NCBI RefSeq assembly: GCF_023078355.1
Contig: NZ_CP095552.1
Location: 2,294,001-2,358,000 of the forward strand
Length of the DNA stretch: 64,000 bases
Origin: Gordonia hongkongensis
GTDB taxonomy: Bacteria > Actinomycetota > Actinomycetes > Mycobacteriales > Mycobacteriaceae
Direction of reading: 5' to 3'
Both the position numbers and the translations under genes were made by a program. This document shows, piece after piece, positions 1-10,016 of this stretch (positions are counted from its first letter, which is position 1; each line of letters starts with the position of its first letter). The notes under the pieces were generated by a model. That model was not told the origin of the DNA. It saw only the letters and a program-made list of their open reading frames with translations, and did not search any database.

Positions 1-710
1 ATCTCGCTCCAGGTGCGTCCGGCGAGTGAGCCGAGCTGCCAGAAGATGATCTGCTCGCGAGCGGCGGTGGTGGCCACGAAGGTGAGGAAGGCGATGATCC
101 CGGCCGCGAACGCGTTGACCGCGATACCGGTGAGCACCAGCATGATCGCCGACGACGAGCCGTCGCGGAGAGACAACACGTACACCGCCGCCGCGGTGAT
201 GAGGCCGAACACGAAGGCGGCCCCGGCGAGAGCCCAGTTGCCCGCGGCGCCACCGGCTCCGGCGGTCCCGCCGGCGAGCACGATGATCAGGCAGGCGCCG
301 ACCGCGGCGCCGGAGGAGACGCCGATGATCCCCGGTTCGGCCAGCGGGTTCGCCAGCACTCCCTGCAGCAGACAGCCTGCGGCGCCGAGTGCGGCACCGA
401 CGAACAGTCCGAGCACGATGCGCGGGAAGCGCACATTCCACAGCGCGCCTTCGCCGTTCGGATGGGAGGGGAGCGGACCGAGATCGAGGTGGAAATGGTG
501 GGCGAGGCTGCCGAGCACCTCGAGCGGCGGCACCGACACCTTTCCGGTGCCCGCGGACACGATGGCGAGGACGACCAAGGCGACCAGCATCACCGCCACC
601 ACCGTGAGGTCACGGACCCGATGCGACGTGCCGGCCGGGGGAGCGACGACGGCCGACGGGGTCGTCGGCTCGGTCGCCGGGTCCGTCGTGGTCCGCGCTG
701 GGTCGGTCAT
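1..710 (-). CDS. FecCD-type iron/haem ABC transporter permease (3' end cut by window edge)
   Basis: Inner-membrane permease of a BtuC/FecCD-type importer. The visible 236 residues hold a Thr/Pro-rich cytoplasmic N-terminus, a first hydrophobic segment at about residues 34-54, then several membrane helices. Family signatures such as RFPRIVLGLFVGAALGAAG, QGVLANPLAEPGIIG and VSSGAAVGA are visible. The ATG overlaps the stop of the upstream lipoprotein gene as ATGA, so the two are translationally coupled and form one uptake system. The C-terminus and probably an ATPase gene lie beyond position 1. Haem or ferric siderophore is the likely substrate, inferred from the partner protein. The fold assignment is secure and the substrate is not. 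Confidence 0.9.
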   Translation of the reverse strand, partial: MTDPARTTTDPATEPTTPSAVVAPPAGTSHRVRDLTVVAVMLVALVVLAIVSAGTGKVSVPPLEVLGSLAHHFHLDLGPLPSHPNGEGALWNVRFPRIVLGLFVGAALGAAGCLLQGVLANPLAEPGIIGVSSGAAVGACLIIVLAGGTAGAGGAAGNWALAGAAFVFGLITAAAVYVLSLRDGSSSAIMLVLTGIAVNAFAAGIIAFLTFVATTAAREQIIFWQLGSLAGRTWSE

Positions 711-1765
711 GCGTAGATCGACCTCGCCAGCGCACCCAGCACCAGTCCGACCTCGGGACCGAACGCCAGGATCTGACTCTCGTCCATCTGCACGACCCGT
801 CCGTTGCGGCCGGCCTCGGTGTCGGCCACACCCGGCAGGGTCAGCACTCCCTCGGGTCCGCCGACGGTGGCCGCGCCCTGGGTCATCACGAGGATCACGT
901 CCGGGTCGGCGGTGATCATGGCCTCGGCGCTGATCGCGGTGAACGCGCCGGTGAGATCGGCTGCCGCGCCGGCATCCCTGCCGCCGAGCGCCTCGATGAG
1001 GTCGTCGGCACCCGATCCGGGCCCGGCCAGCAGCAGCAGGTTGCGTCCGCGGATGTAGAGGAAAGCGATGGTGGGATCCCCGGACGGGTCCGGGACCAGC
1101 TCGCGTGCGTCCTCGATCTGCGCAGCGGTCCGGGCGACGAGCTTCTCTCCAGCGTCGGCGACGCCGAGTGCGGCTGCGACCGAGCGGATCAGGGTGTCGT
1201 TCGACTCCAGATTGCGGGCGGCCGGGAACACGACGACCGCGACGCCGGAGTCGCGGATCTGGTCGACGGCGGCGGTGGGCACAGTGGACTCGCTGACGAG
1301 CAGGACGCTCGGGTCAAGGGCGAGAACGGATTCGGCGTTGAGGCTGTGTCCGCGGTTGGTCACCACCGGCAGCGACCTCGCCGACGGGAAGGCGGTGGAC
1401 GTGTCGCGCCCCACCACGTGGGACCCGAGTCCGAGGGCGTACACGATGTTGCCGAGGGTTCCGTTGATGTCCACGGCGATGATCCGGTCGGCATCGGCGA
1501 CGGTCACGTCCCCGTACCGGAGCGAGTCGACGGTGGCGGGGAGTCGCGGGGTGGGGTTCTCGACGACGGGGGTGACGTCGGACTCCGCGAGCGTCGCAGT
1601 CTGCGGACCGTCGCGCAGATGCGCGCCCGGCGAGTGCCGCTCCTGCTCGATCGGGGTGACGAAGCACGCCGACAGGCTCAGCACGGTCAGCACCATCACC
1701 AGCGCCGCCCGTAACCCCCTCGTCCGCACCGCACACCTCCATCGTCGACTCCGATGCCCTCCCAT
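707..1765 (-). CDS. Haem/iron ABC transporter substrate-binding lipoprotein (HmuT-like)
   Basis: Periplasmic-binding-type lipoprotein that captures haem or an iron chelate and delivers it to the adjacent FecCD permease. The N-terminus has a basic stretch, a hydrophobic core and the lipobox LSAC (Cys at about residue 34). The mature part has two lobes typical of the TroA/FhuD fold, with HmuT-like segments VVGRDTSTAFPSARSLPVV, SVLALDPSVLLVSES and LAGPGSGADDLIEALGG. ATG 1765 has GGGAGGAG just upstream; GTG 1729 would give a more usual signal peptide and is an alternative start. The stop overlaps the permease start. Haem specificity is inferred from resemblance to corynebacterial HmuT. Confidence 0.82.
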   Translation of the reverse strand: MGGHRSRRWRCAVRTRGLRAALVMVLTVLSLSACFVTPIEQERHSPGAHLRDGPQTATLAESDVTPVVENPTPRLPATVDSLRYGDVTVADADRIIAVDINGTLGNIVYALGLGSHVVGRDTSTAFPSARSLPVVTNRGHSLNAESVLALDPSVLLVSESTVPTAAVDQIRDSGVAVVVFPAARNLESNDTLIRSVAAALGVADAGEKLVARTAAQIEDARELVPDPSGDPTIAFLYIRGRNLLLLAGPGSGADDLIEALGGRDAGAAADLTGAFTAISAEAMITADPDVILVMTQGAATVGGPEGVLTLPGVADTEAGRNGRVVQMDESQILAFGPEVGLVLGALARSIYA

Positions 1766-1780
1766 CGGCTCCTCCCGGCG

Positions 1781-1786
1781 AGCTTA
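1781..1786 (-). promoter_or_regulatory. -10 element of the haem/iron uptake operon
   Basis: TAAGCT on the minus strand, 15 nt before ATG 1765. The short interval contains a GGGAGGAG ribosome-binding site, so the mRNA would have a leader of only about 8 nt, or longer if GTG 1729 is used. The position is seen in the sequence; promoter function is inferred. Confidence 0.45.
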
Positions 1787-1837
1787 GTGACGTTCGCCGC
1801 GGTGTCCGCCCACGGGCCTCGCCGCGACGGGCCGGGA

Positions 1838-1843
1838 TAGTCT
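1838..1843 (+). promoter_or_regulatory. Leaderless -10 element of map
   Basis: TAGTCT ends 6 nt before ATG 1850, so transcription is expected to begin at or next to the start codon. No Shine-Dalgarno sequence is present in the gap. Confidence 0.65.
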
Positions 1844-1849
1844 GGTCGC

Positions 1850-2713
1850 ATGCCAGTTCGCAGTGCCCTCACGCCGGGGATCGTGTCGCCCATCCGGTCC
1901 GTGCCCGACTCCATCGAACGTCCCGAATACGTGTGGAAGCCGACGGTGAACGAGGGCCATGAGCCCTGGGTGCAGACCGCCGAGACGATCGAGAAGATGC
2001 GCATCGCGAGCAAGATCGCGGCCAACGCACTCGCCGAGGCGGGCAAGGCCGTCGCCCCGGGCGTGACCACCGACGAACTCGACGCGATCGCGCACGAGTA
2101 CATGATCGACCACGGTGCCTACCCGTCGACCCTGGGCTACAAGGACTTTCCGAAGTCGTGCTGCACCTCGCTGAACGAGGTGATCTGCCACGGCATCCCG
2201 GATTCGACGGTGATCGAGGACGGGGACATCGTCAACATCGACGTCACCGCCTACATCCACGGCGTGCACGGCGACACCAACGCGACCTTCCTCGCCGGCG
2301 ACGTCGACCAGGAGGCCGCCGATCTCGTCGAGCGGACGCGGATCGCGACCGAGCGGGCCATCAAGGCCGTGAAGCCGGGTCGCGAGCTGAATGTCATCGG
2401 TCGGGTCATCGAGTCCTACGCGAACAGGTTCGGCTACACGGTCGTGCGCGATTTCACCGGCCACGGCATCGGTGAGACCTTTCACAACGGACTGATCGTG
2501 CTGCATTACGACGAGCCGAACGTCGACACGGTCCTCGAACCCGGGATGGTCTTCACCATCGAGCCGATGATCAATCTCGGCGCACTGCCGTGGGAGATGT
2601 GGGACGACGGCTGGACCGTGGTGACCGCCGACCGCCGGTGGACCGCGCAGTTCGAGCACACCCTCGTCGTCACCGACGACGGCGCCGAGATCCTCACTGT
2701 GCCGGACAACTGA
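1850..2713 (+). CDS. map: Type I methionine aminopeptidase with N-terminal extension
   Basis: Cytosolic metalloprotease that removes the initiator Met from new proteins. At 287 residues it matches the actinobacterial MetAP-Ic form, with a roughly 40-residue Pro-containing extension ([11 protein letters not shown], then [10 protein letters not shown]) before the catalytic domain. Metal ligands of the pita-bread fold are visible: Asp in [11 protein letters not shown], Asp in [10 protein letters not shown], His in [11 protein letters not shown], Glu in FTIEPMIN and Glu in QFEHTLVV. It is the likely orthologue of Rv2861c (MapB). The start is supported by the -10 hexamer 6 nt upstream. The gene stands alone, convergent with the kinase gene that follows. 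Confidence 0.96.
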   Translation: MPVRSALTPGIVSPIRSVPDSIERPEYVWKPTVNEGHEPWVQTAETIEKMRIASKIAANALAEAGKAVAPGVTTDELDAIAHEYMIDHGAYPSTLGYKDFPKSCCTSLNEVICHGIPDSTVIEDGDIVNIDVTAYIHGVHGDTNATFLAGDVDQEAADLVERTRIATERAIKAVKPGRELNVIGRVIESYANRFGYTVVRDFTGHGIGETFHNGLIVLHYDEPNVDTVLEPGMVFTIEPMINLGALPWEMWDDGWTVVTADRRWTAQFEHTLVVTDDGAEILTVPDN

Positions 2714-2755
2714 CATCGGGCCCGACAACTGAGGTTCGGCCGACAGCCGAGACGT

Positions 2756-4978
2756 TCAGGCGGGGAAGCGGACGGGTTGCGGTTCGCTGCTCGTCGTGGT
2801 CGTCCCGTTGCCGAGCTGACCCTGGCCGTTGAGGCCCCAGCAGTACATCTCGTCGTCCGCGACCGCGCACACGTTCGCCGAACCGGTGGTGACCTCGGTG
2901 ACCCCCGACAGTCCGTTGACGCGGTCGGGGCTCTTGTCCGGCTGATCGCTGCGCGAACCCCAGCAGTAGGCGGAGCTGCCCGCGGCGGCGCATCCGCCAT
3001 AGGCCGCCGTGGACACCTCGGTGGCCCCGCGGACGTCGGTGCGGGTCGGGGTCCGCCGGTTCTGCTCGGTGCCGTCGCCGAGCTGGCCGCTGGTGTTCTG
3101 GCCCCAGCAGAACACGCCGCCGGAGCCGGCGACCGCACACGTCGAGTACAGGCTCGTGCTGATCGACGTGGGCGAGTCGAGTCCGAGGACCCGGGTCGGG
3201 GTGAGGCGGTCGAGTGTGGTGCCGTCGCCGATCTGGCCTTCCCGGTTGTTGCCCCAGCAGTACGCCGAACCGCCGGCGATGGCGCAACTCGTGGTGTGCG
3301 ACGTGGACACGGCGGTCACGTCCGAGAGACCGGCGACGCGGGTGGGCACGTCCACCGACCCGGTACTGCCGTTGCCGACCTGGCCGCTCGCGTTGTTGCG
3401 CCAGCAGTAGGCGTCGCCGTCGCTGATCGCGCAGATCGTCAGCCCGACCGACACCGCCGACACCCGGGACAGGCCGGACACCTTCGTCGGCAGCGGCACG
3501 TTCTGCCCGGGCGGTCCGATCCCGTAACCCCAGCAGTAGAGGTCTCCGTAACTGATCGCGCAGGTCGTCCCGAGGCCGCCCATGCTGACCGCCGAGACGT
3601 CGGAGACGCCGGTGACCGGGACCGGGCGCGGGCGGTCGGTGGTCGTACCGTCGCCCAGCGTGCCCCGTTCGTTGTCGCCCCAGCAGTACAGTCGACCGCC
3701 GCGTACCGCGCACGTGCTGTCGCCGCTGGAAGCGATGGACTCGAACTCATCGCTGCCGGTGGAGGATCCGCCGGAACTGCTCGGCGCCGTCGTCGATGAC
3801 CCGGCGACCGGCGCCGTCTGAGGATCCGATCCCGATCCGCTGAGGGCGATCGCGGCGCCGACGACACCGACGACGAGGACGACGACGCCGAGTACCGCGG
3901 CGACGATCCACGCGGTGCGTGAGCCCGTTCCCCGTGATCCCGGGCCGGGGCCGTGGGGTCCGCCGGGCCCGGTCACATATCCGGGAGGTGGGCCCGGCGG
4001 CGGTCCGCCGGGACCGTACGCCGGGAACGGTGGGTGACCGCCGGGTGGCTGAGCGCGGTGGGCCACCGGGTTCACCGGCGCCTGCTGGGTGGGCGGCGGT
4101 GGTGAGAACGGACGGCCGGGTGCCTGCGCCGCGACGACGGAGGGCGCTGTCGACCCGATCTCGACCGCCCGGGCGAGCGCCGCGGCGAACTCGGAACAGG
4201 ACGCGAACCGGTCGGCGGGGTTCTTGGCGAGGGCGCGCGCGAACACGGCATCGACGTAGACGAGGTCGGGGCGGCGCTCGGAGATCCGCGGTGCGGGCGT
4301 GTTGACGTGGCCGGCGATCAGGGCCATCGGGGTCTGCCCGGGGTAGGGCTGCGATCCGGTGAGCAGCTGGAACGTCGTGCATGCGAGCGCGTACTGGTCC
4401 GACGCCGGGATCGCCGGTTCGCCGGTGAGGATCTCGGGTGCGGCGTAGGCGAGGGTGCCGACGAACAGGTTGGTCGCGGTCATCTTCGCGCCGTCCATCA
4501 GGCGGGCGATGCCGAAGTCGAGCACGGTGACCCGGGCGATCCGGCCGTCGGGGCCGCGGGCGACCACGATGTTCGCGGGTTTGATGTCGCGGTGGATGAC
4601 GCGCCGGGTATGGGCATAGTCGAGCGCGTCGGCGACCTTGCCGACGACCGTCACCACGTCATCGACCGGCAGGGCCGATGCGGCGGCGAGGTCCTCGCCT
4701 TCGAGGTAGGACATCGAGAACCACGGGCTGCCGTTCTCCACGCCGTGGGTGTAGACCGTGACGATGCCGGGGTGATCGAGGGCCGCGGCGGTGCGGGCCT
4801 CGTTGCGGAACCGCTCGGCGAAACTGGGATCGGCGGGGTTCGGCGAGATGATCTTGAGGGCCTCGCGGCGGCCCAGGGTGGGGTGTTCGACGAGCCAGAC
4901 CTGTCCCATGCCGCCGCGCCCGAGCATCGAGAGGACGCGATATCCGGCGAACACGGACCCGGGCTTCACGACCTCCAC
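2756..4978 (-). CDS. Receptor-type Ser/Thr protein kinase with extracellular seven-repeat RCC1-like domain
   Basis: Membrane Hanks-type kinase, 740 residues. Residues 12-270 form the kinase domain: glycine loop GRGGMGQVW, Lys42 in EALKI, HRDIKPAN with catalytic Asp131, and DFG with Asp154. A Pro/Gly-rich juxtamembrane linker (about 285-355) leads to one membrane helix (about 355-380) and a Ser/Thr-rich stalk. Residues 418-740 hold seven RCC1-type repeats, each with a C-A-[IV/A] ... [YF]-C-W pair of cysteines, suggesting a seven-bladed propeller with one disulfide per blade. PASTA repeats, usual in PknB, are absent. GTG 4978 is chosen because AGGGGG lies about 10 nt upstream; a longer reading upstream lacks kinase homology. 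Divergent from cobQ. The ligand is unknown. Confidence 0.9.
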   Translation of the reverse strand: MEVVKPGSVFAGYRVLSMLGRGGMGQVWLVEHPTLGRREALKIISPNPADPSFAERFRNEARTAAALDHPGIVTVYTHGVENGSPWFSMSYLEGEDLAAASALPVDDVVTVVGKVADALDYAHTRRVIHRDIKPANIVVARGPDGRIARVTVLDFGIARLMDGAKMTATNLFVGTLAYAAPEILTGEPAIPASDQYALACTTFQLLTGSQPYPGQTPMALIAGHVNTPAPRISERRPDLVYVDAVFARALAKNPADRFASCSEFAAALARAVEIGSTAPSVVAAQAPGRPFSPPPPTQQAPVNPVAHRAQPPGGHPPFPAYGPGGPPPGPPPGYVTGPGGPHGPGPGSRGTGSRTAWIVAAVLGVVVLVVGVVGAAIALSGSGSDPQTAPVAGSSTTAPSSSGGSSTGSDEFESIASSGDSTCAVRGGRLYCWGDNERGTLGDGTTTDRPRPVPVTGVSDVSAVSMGGLGTTCAISYGDLYCWGYGIGPPGQNVPLPTKVSGLSRVSAVSVGLTICAISDGDAYCWRNNASGQVGNGSTGSVDVPTRVAGLSDVTAVSTSHTTSCAIAGGSAYCWGNNREGQIGDGTTLDRLTPTRVLGLDSPTSISTSLYSTCAVAGSGGVFCWGQNTSGQLGDGTEQNRRTPTRTDVRGATEVSTAAYGGCAAAGSSAYCWGSRSDQPDKSPDRVNGLSGVTEVTTGSANVCAVADDEMYCWGLNGQGQLGNGTTTTSSEPQPVRFPA

Positions 4979-5118
4979 GTCCGATGACCCCCTTGACTCC
5001 GAACGACCGGCTGTCGACCTGTTCGTCCGGGTCACTGTATCCAGACCCGCACGACCGCGAGCGCAACGGTGGGACTTGTGAACGACGCCACCGTGGTCGC
5101 GGCCTCGGGTCCGGCCTC

Positions 5119-5124
5119 TAGTCT
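5119..5124 (+). promoter_or_regulatory. Leaderless -10 element of cobQ
   Basis: TAGTCT ends 7 nt before GTG 5132. This supports GTG 5132 over the upstream in-frame GTG/ATG codons, which would place the promoter inside the coding region. Confidence 0.6.
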
Positions 5125-5131
5125 GTTCCGG

Positions 5132-6691
5132 GTGGACGGACTCGGTGGCGCATTGCTCGTGGGCGGTACCAGCAGCGATGCCGGGAAGAGCCTCATCGTC
5201 GCCGGGCTGTGCCGTGCGCTGCGGCGCACCGGTGTGCGGGTCGCACCGTTCAAGGCGCAGAACATGTCCAACAACTCGGTGGTCACCCTCGACGGCGGCG
5301 AGATCGGTCGTGCCCAGGCGTTGCAGGCGTTCGCCTGTGGCCTCGAACCCTCCACCAGGTTCAACCCGGTGCTGCTGAAACCGGGCAGTGACCGTCGCTC
5401 GCACGTGATCCTCCGCGGTCGGCCCGCCGGAGACGCCGGGGCCGCCGACTACCTGCACTGGCGGTCGCGGCTGCGTGCCGTCGTCGCCGACGAGTTGGCC
5501 GGTCTCCGACGCGACTTCGACGTCGTCATCTGCGAAGGTGCGGGTTCGGTCGCCGAGATCAACCTGCGCGCCAACGACATCGCGAATCTCGGTCTCGCAC
5601 AGGCGGCGGACCTCCCGGTGGTGCTGGTCACCGACATCGACCGCGGCGGGTCGCTGGCCCATCTGTTCGGTACCACCGCGGTCCTCGACGACGCCGATCA
5701 GCGGCTGATCGCGGGGTTCGTGGTCAACAAGTTCCGTGGTGACCCGTCGATCCTCGAGCCGGGACTTCGGCAGGTCGAGGCGATCACGGGACGGCCGACG
5801 CTCGGGGTGGTGCCCTTCGCCGACGACCTGTGGCTCGACGCCGAGGACTCGCTAGCGGCGCCGGTCGGGCGGCGGGTCGGGCCACCGCGCTCGTTCACCG
5901 AATCCTCCGCGACCGGAGGACCCCGATTGCGGGTCGCCGCCATCCGCCTGCCGCGGATCTCCAATTCGACCGATGTCGAGGCGCTGGCCTGCGAACCCGG
6001 TGTCGACGTCACCTGGGTCGACGACCCGGCCGGGGTGGCGGCCGCCGACCTCGTCGTGTTGCCCGGCACCCGCGCCACCGTGACCGACCTCGAGTGGCTG
6101 CGGGCGCGCGGTCTGGGGGAGGCGCTCACCGAACGCGCGGCCCGCGGACGTCCGATCGTCGCCGTGTGCGGCGGATTCCAGATGCTGGGCCGCACCCTCG
6201 ACGACCGGGTGGAGTCCGGTCGCGGGCGGGTGCCCGGACTGGGGTTGTTCGACCTCGACATCGAGTTCCACGCCGAGAAGACCGTGCGGCAGGTGACCGG
6301 GACCGGCGGCGACGCGTCCGGCGTCGCGATCAGCGGCTACGAGATCCATCACGGCCGGGTGACCCGATCGGCCGAGAACACGTGGATCGTCGACGACCGG
6401 CACGGTCCGGAGGGCGCGGTGCGGGGGGCGGTCCGGGGTACCCACTGGCATGGACTGCTGGCGTGCAACGACTTCCGGCGTCGACTTCTGGCCGACGTGG
6501 CGGCCGAGGCCGGGGTCCGGGGATTCCGCGTGGCGCCCGACACCGATGTCGACGCCGTACGTCGGCGACAGGTCGACGCGATGGCCGACCTCGTCACCGA
6601 ACACCTCGACCTCGACGCTGTCATGCGGCTGATCCGACAAGGGCCGCCGCGCCACCCCAAGGTCATCCGTCACCACCTCGAGGACTTGTAG
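5132..6691 (+). CDS. cobQ: Cobyric acid synthase (adenosylcobyrinate a,c-diamide amidotransferase)
   Basis: Glutamine- and ATP-dependent enzyme that amidates the b, d, e and g carboxylates of adenosylcobyrinic acid a,c-diamide in cobalamin synthesis. About 519 residues. The N-terminal dethiobiotin-synthetase-like ATPase has [10 protein letters not shown] (P-loop, residues 11-20) followed by the CobQ signature [12 protein letters not shown]. The C-terminal class I-type amidotransferase has the nucleophile Cys in VCGGFQMLG (about residue 346), YEIHHGRV and the catalytic His region GTHWHGLL. It is transcribed away from the kinase gene, alone, and 3.3-11 kb from the other cobalamin genes in this window. 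Confidence 0.95.
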   Translation: MDGLGGALLVGGTSSDAGKSLIVAGLCRALRRTGVRVAPFKAQNMSNNSVVTLDGGEIGRAQALQAFACGLEPSTRFNPVLLKPGSDRRSHVILRGRPAGDAGAADYLHWRSRLRAVVADELAGLRRDFDVVICEGAGSVAEINLRANDIANLGLAQAADLPVVLVTDIDRGGSLAHLFGTTAVLDDADQRLIAGFVVNKFRGDPSILEPGLRQVEAITGRPTLGVVPFADDLWLDAEDSLAAPVGRRVGPPRSFTESSATGGPRLRVAAIRLPRISNSTDVEALACEPGVDVTWVDDPAGVAAADLVVLPGTRATVTDLEWLRARGLGEALTERAARGRPIVAVCGGFQMLGRTLDDRVESGRGRVPGLGLFDLDIEFHAEKTVRQVTGTGGDASGVAISGYEIHHGRVTRSAENTWIVDDRHGPEGAVRGAVRGTHWHGLLACNDFRRRLLADVAAEAGVRGFRVAPDTDVDAVRRRQVDAMADLVTEHLDLDAVMRLIRQGPPRHPKVIRHHLEDL

Positions 6692-6714
6692 ACGCCGGGG
6701 TCGTGGAGACGGGT

Positions 6715-6720
6715 TATCGT
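6715..6720 (+). promoter_or_regulatory. Leaderless -10 element of the 6728 hydrolase gene
   Basis: TATCGT ends 7 nt before ATG 6728. It makes the earlier in-frame GTG at 6719, which overlaps the hexamer, an unlikely start. Confidence 0.55.
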
Positions 6721-6727
6721 GGGCGCC

Positions 6728-7570
6728 ATGACTGAAGACCGCCCCATGATCGACGACCGACGTCAGGTGACCGTGGGCGGCCTCACCTTCGACGTCCGGA
6801 TCGGGGGACCGGAGACCGGTCCGTGGGTTCTGCTGCTGCACGGGTTCCCGGTGAACGGGAGCTGCTACGACGACGTATTGCCGCGCCTGCACGAGTCGGG
6901 GCTGCGGACACTGGTCATCGATCAACGTGGGTACAGCCCCGGCGCGCGGCCGCCCGGGGTGGACGACTACCGGCTCACCCACCTCGTGTCCGATGTGATC
7001 GGGGTTCTCGACGCCCTCGGCATCGGTTACGCGATCCTCGTCGGGCACGACTGGGGCGGCATCGTCGCGTGGCATCTCGCCGGGAAGTACCCCGACCGGT
7101 TCACCGGTCTCGTCGTCGCCAGCACCGGGCATCCGTCGGCCATGCGCGACGCTCTCGTCGGTAGCGACCAGCGTGAACGTTCTTCGTACATCCTCGATTT
7201 CGTGGCCGACGGGGCCGAAGAGAGGCTGCTCGCCGACGACGCCGCCGAGCTGCGGGCGGTGGGGATCTCCGAGGACGAACTCGCCCCGCTGCGGGAACCG
7301 GGCGCCCTGACCGCGGCGCTGAACTGGTACCGCGCGAACTTCACCGGCGACATCAAGGCGACGATGGCGTGCCCGCCGGTCGAGATCCCGACCACGCTGC
7401 TGTGGAGCGACGCCGACACCGCCCTGGGTCGCGAACAGGCGCAGGGCAGCGGCCGGTACGTCTACGGCGACTTCCGCTACTGCGAACTCGCGGGCGTGGA
7501 CCACTGGATTCCGCAGCGCGCGGCCCCGGCCCTCGCCAGCGAGATCGCCCTGCGCTCAACGATTTTCTGA
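6728..7570 (+). CDS. Alpha/beta hydrolase, epoxide hydrolase/haloalkane dehalogenase type
   Basis: Soluble hydrolase of 280 residues. It has the oxyanion motif HGFPVNG and an Asp nucleophile in VGHDWGGIVAW, as in soluble epoxide hydrolases and haloalkane dehalogenases rather than the Ser of esterases. A C-terminal catalytic His is visible in GVDHWIPQRAAP; the acidic partner probably lies in LLWSDADTALG. The substrate cannot be told from sequence. It is followed by a convergent mycothione reductase gene only 22 bp away. The start is set by the -10 hexamer described separately. Confidence 0.85.
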   Translation: MTEDRPMIDDRRQVTVGGLTFDVRIGGPETGPWVLLLHGFPVNGSCYDDVLPRLHESGLRTLVIDQRGYSPGARPPGVDDYRLTHLVSDVIGVLDALGIGYAILVGHDWGGIVAWHLAGKYPDRFTGLVVASTGHPSAMRDALVGSDQRERSSYILDFVADGAEERLLADDAAELRAVGISEDELAPLREPGALTAALNWYRANFTGDIKATMACPPVEIPTTLLWSDADTALGREQAQGSGRYVYGDFRYCELAGVDHWIPQRAAPALASEIALRSTIF

Positions 7571-7592
7571 GCTCGCGCGGAGGGCCTGGCCG

Positions 7593-8990
7593 TCAGATGT
7601 CCAGGCCGAGGATCGCGTTCTCCAGGACCTCGGGCATCGCCGGGTGGATCCAGTACTGGCCGCGGGCGAGTTCGTCTGCGGTCTGGCCGAAGTGCATCGC
7701 CTGGATGACCGGCTGGATGACCGTCGGTGCCTGCGGGCCGATGAGGTGTGCGCCCAACAACCGGCCGGTGCCGCGTTCGGCGATCAGCTTGCAGAATCCG
7801 GTGGTGTCCTCCATCGCCCAGCCGTAGGCGACATCGCCGTAGGCCTGGACCTTGACGGCGAAGTCGTGGCCGGCCTCGCGAGCCTCGTCCTCGGTGAGGC
7901 CCACCGCGGCGATCTGCGGGTGGGTGAACACCGCCGCCGGGACGTACCGGTGGTCGAAGGCGTCCAGATCGGTTGCGTCCCAGCCTTTCAGGAGATTGGC
8001 CTGCACCACCCGCTGTTCGTGGTTGGCGACGTGCTTGAGCTGGTACGGCGAGCTGACGTCGCCCAGCGTCCACACTCCGCGGGCAGCGGTGCGGCCGTGC
8101 TGATCACAGCGCACGCGACCTTCGTCATCGAGCTCGATGCCGACGGAGTCGAGGTTGAGCCGGTCGCCGTTCGGCTGCCGGCCGGTCGCGATCAGCAGGA
8201 CGTCGGCCTCGAGTGTCGCGCCGTCGGAGAGCCCGACCCGCACACCGCCGTCGGGCAGGTCCTCGGCCTCGGTGATCGTGGTCTCCAGCCGCACGTCCCA
8301 CTTCTCCCGGGCCACCTGGGTGAAGCGGTTGGAGATGTCGGCATCCTGCTTGCGGAGCAGACCCGGGCCGCGCGCGATGATCGACACATGTGAGCCCAGC
8401 GCGCCGAAGACGTGTGCGAATTCCGCTGCGATGTAACCGCTCCCGACGATGATCAGGCGTTCGGGCAGCTCGGGAAGACGCATGACGTCGTTGTTGGTGC
8501 AGTAGGTGACCCCCGAGTCGGCGATGATCTGGGGGATGACCGCGCGCGATCCGGCGGCGAGCACGACCTCGTCGGCGAGAACGGTGTCGCCGTCTCGCGT
8601 GACCAACCGGTACCGGCCGTCGTCGTCGCGCCCGTCGAATTCGACATGGGAGTCGTACACGGTGATGTTCTCGCACCGATCGACCCGGTACTCCTTGCCG
8701 CCCTGCGACAGCGGGTCGATGCGGCCGAACACGCGCTCGACGATGCCGGGCCAGTCGACCGAGTCCACCTTCGAGTGCACGCCCAGGCGAGCACCGTGCG
8801 TGGCGATCTCGGCCACCTCGGAGGCGTAGACGAACATCTTGGTCGGGATGCACCCCACGTTGAGGCAGGTGCCGCCGTAGACGCCCTCCTCGAAGATCGC
8901 GAGGGTCTTGTCCGCGAAGCGGTCATCGGGAATGGCGTTGCCGCTGCCGGAGCCGATGATGGCCAGGTCGACGACCTGCGTGGCGGTCAT
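7593..8990 (-). CDS. mtr: Mycothione reductase
   Basis: Flavin disulfide reductase that keeps mycothiol, the actinobacterial low-molecular-weight thiol, reduced with NADPH. 465 residues. The FAD-binding N-terminus reads [11 protein letters not shown]; the redox-active pair is Cys42/Cys47 in [13 protein letters not shown]. An NAD(P)-binding motif [10 protein letters not shown], the second FAD motif TLGDVSS and the C-terminal active-site His in WIHPAMPEV follow. The GSGSGN form of the FAD loop is typical of mycothione reductase rather than lipoamide or glutathione reductase. Its ATG overlaps the stop of the upstream hydrolase gene (ATGA), so the two are co-transcribed. Confidence 0.95.
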   Translation of the reverse strand: MTATQVVDLAIIGSGSGNAIPDDRFADKTLAIFEEGVYGGTCLNVGCIPTKMFVYASEVAEIATHGARLGVHSKVDSVDWPGIVERVFGRIDPLSQGGKEYRVDRCENITVYDSHVEFDGRDDDGRYRLVTRDGDTVLADEVVLAAGSRAVIPQIIADSGVTYCTNNDVMRLPELPERLIIVGSGYIAAEFAHVFGALGSHVSIIARGPGLLRKQDADISNRFTQVAREKWDVRLETTITEAEDLPDGGVRVGLSDGATLEADVLLIATGRQPNGDRLNLDSVGIELDDEGRVRCDQHGRTAARGVWTLGDVSSPYQLKHVANHEQRVVQANLLKGWDATDLDAFDHRYVPAAVFTHPQIAAVGLTEDEAREAGHDFAVKVQAYGDVAYGWAMEDTTGFCKLIAERGTGRLLGAHLIGPQAPTVIQPVIQAMHFGQTADELARGQYWIHPAMPEVLENAILGLDI

Positions 8991-10003
8991 AGAGGATTCT
9001 CGCTTTCGGTTGAGAGGACGGCGGACAGCCAGTGGTCGACCTCGCGATAGGCGTGCTCGCGTGCGTGTGCGACGGAGAGGAAGACGTCGTGCCGGGCGTC
9101 GGGGATCGGTACCGCGGTCACGCGGCCGCCGAGGCACCCACTCCAGCGGGCGATGTGGGTGACGTCGAGGACGGCATCGGCATGATCGGTGGACGCCGAG
9201 TAGGTCCTGGCGAAATGCGTTTTGTCCGAACGTAACACGAGCGCGGGAACACCGACGTCGATGCCGCGGTGCAGGCGACGCTGACCGCTGCGCACCGCGT
9301 CGAGGAAACCGAAGGTGACCGGGAATCCGCCCAGCGGTTTCGCCGACAGGTCGTAGTTCCATTCGCCGTGAGCGCTGTCGTGCAGGCTCTCGCCGTAGGC
9401 CTGCGAGAGTTCCTTCGGTATCACCCTGGTCGGCGCGACGGCGGCGATCGCCTTGACGAGCAGCGTGACCGGGAGGGTGCGGAGCACCGCGTCGCCCTGC
9501 AGATCGAACCAGGGTGAGTTGAGCAGGAGTCCGTCAACTGCCGCGTGCAGCGCCGGCTCGCGCTGCCGCAACCGGTCGAGCCAGAGTGCGGTGATTATGC
9601 CGCCCGTCGAATGCCCGGCCACCACGACCCGGCAGTCGGGTCCCAGCTCGTCGAGGATGATCCGCAGCGACGCGTTGAGCTCTTCGTCGTACATCGCGAG
9701 GTCGGTGGTGAAGTGCGGCGTGTGGTGCGATTGCCACGATCGCCCGCATTTTCGCAGGTCGACAGCATAGAACGCGTACCCGCGGTCGACGAAGAAGTCG
9801 GCGAGCGGCTCGTGGAAGAAGTAGTCGGTGAACCCGTGGACGTAGAGCACTGCGCCGCGCGCGGGTGACGACTCGGCGCGTCGCACCAGGGTCGCGGTGA
9901 TCGGCGATTCACCGTCGGGATCGGGGCCCAGGGGGAGGACGCGTTGCCGGTAGTCCTCGAGAAATCGGTCGGGCTGCCAGTCGGCGGCTGCGGATGCGCT
10001 CAC
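8987..10003 (-). CDS. Alpha/beta hydrolase (serine-type, monoacylglycerol lipase/lysophospholipase-like)
   Basis: Cytosolic hydrolase of 338 residues with an oxyanion motif [16 protein letters not shown], the nucleophile elbow GHSTGG and a C-terminal catalytic His in DARHDVFLS. These match the Hydrolase_4 (lysophospholipase/monoglyceride lipase) group. Start: the minus-strand hexamer TATGCT lies 7 nt before GTG 10003, giving a leaderless start; the ATG at 10015 lies inside that hexamer and is rejected. The stop overlaps the mtr start, so this is the first gene of a two-gene unit. Substrate unknown; a link to thiol chemistry is suggested only by position. Confidence 0.82.
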   Translation of the reverse strand: MSASAAADWQPDRFLEDYRQRVLPLGPDPDGESPITATLVRRAESSPARGAVLYVHGFTDYFFHEPLADFFVDRGYAFYAVDLRKCGRSWQSHHTPHFTTDLAMYDEELNASLRIILDELGPDCRVVVAGHSTGGIITALWLDRLRQREPALHAAVDGLLLNSPWFDLQGDAVLRTLPVTLLVKAIAAVAPTRVIPKELSQAYGESLHDSAHGEWNYDLSAKPLGGFPVTFGFLDAVRSGQRRLHRGIDVGVPALVLRSDKTHFARTYSASTDHADAVLDVTHIARWSGCLGGRVTAVPIPDARHDVFLSVAHAREHAYREVDHWLSAVLSTESENPL

Positions 10004-10010
10004 GGCGACC

Positions 10011-10016
10011 AGCATA
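10011..10016 (-). promoter_or_regulatory. Leaderless -10 element of the hydrolase-mtr operon
   Basis: TATGCT on the minus strand, 7 nt before GTG 10003. Confidence 0.6.

Noticed and set aside
4979..5662. N-terminal extension of the kinase reading frame
   Set aside because: It runs antisense through cobQ and has no kinase-related sequence; GTG 4978 has a good ribosome-binding site.
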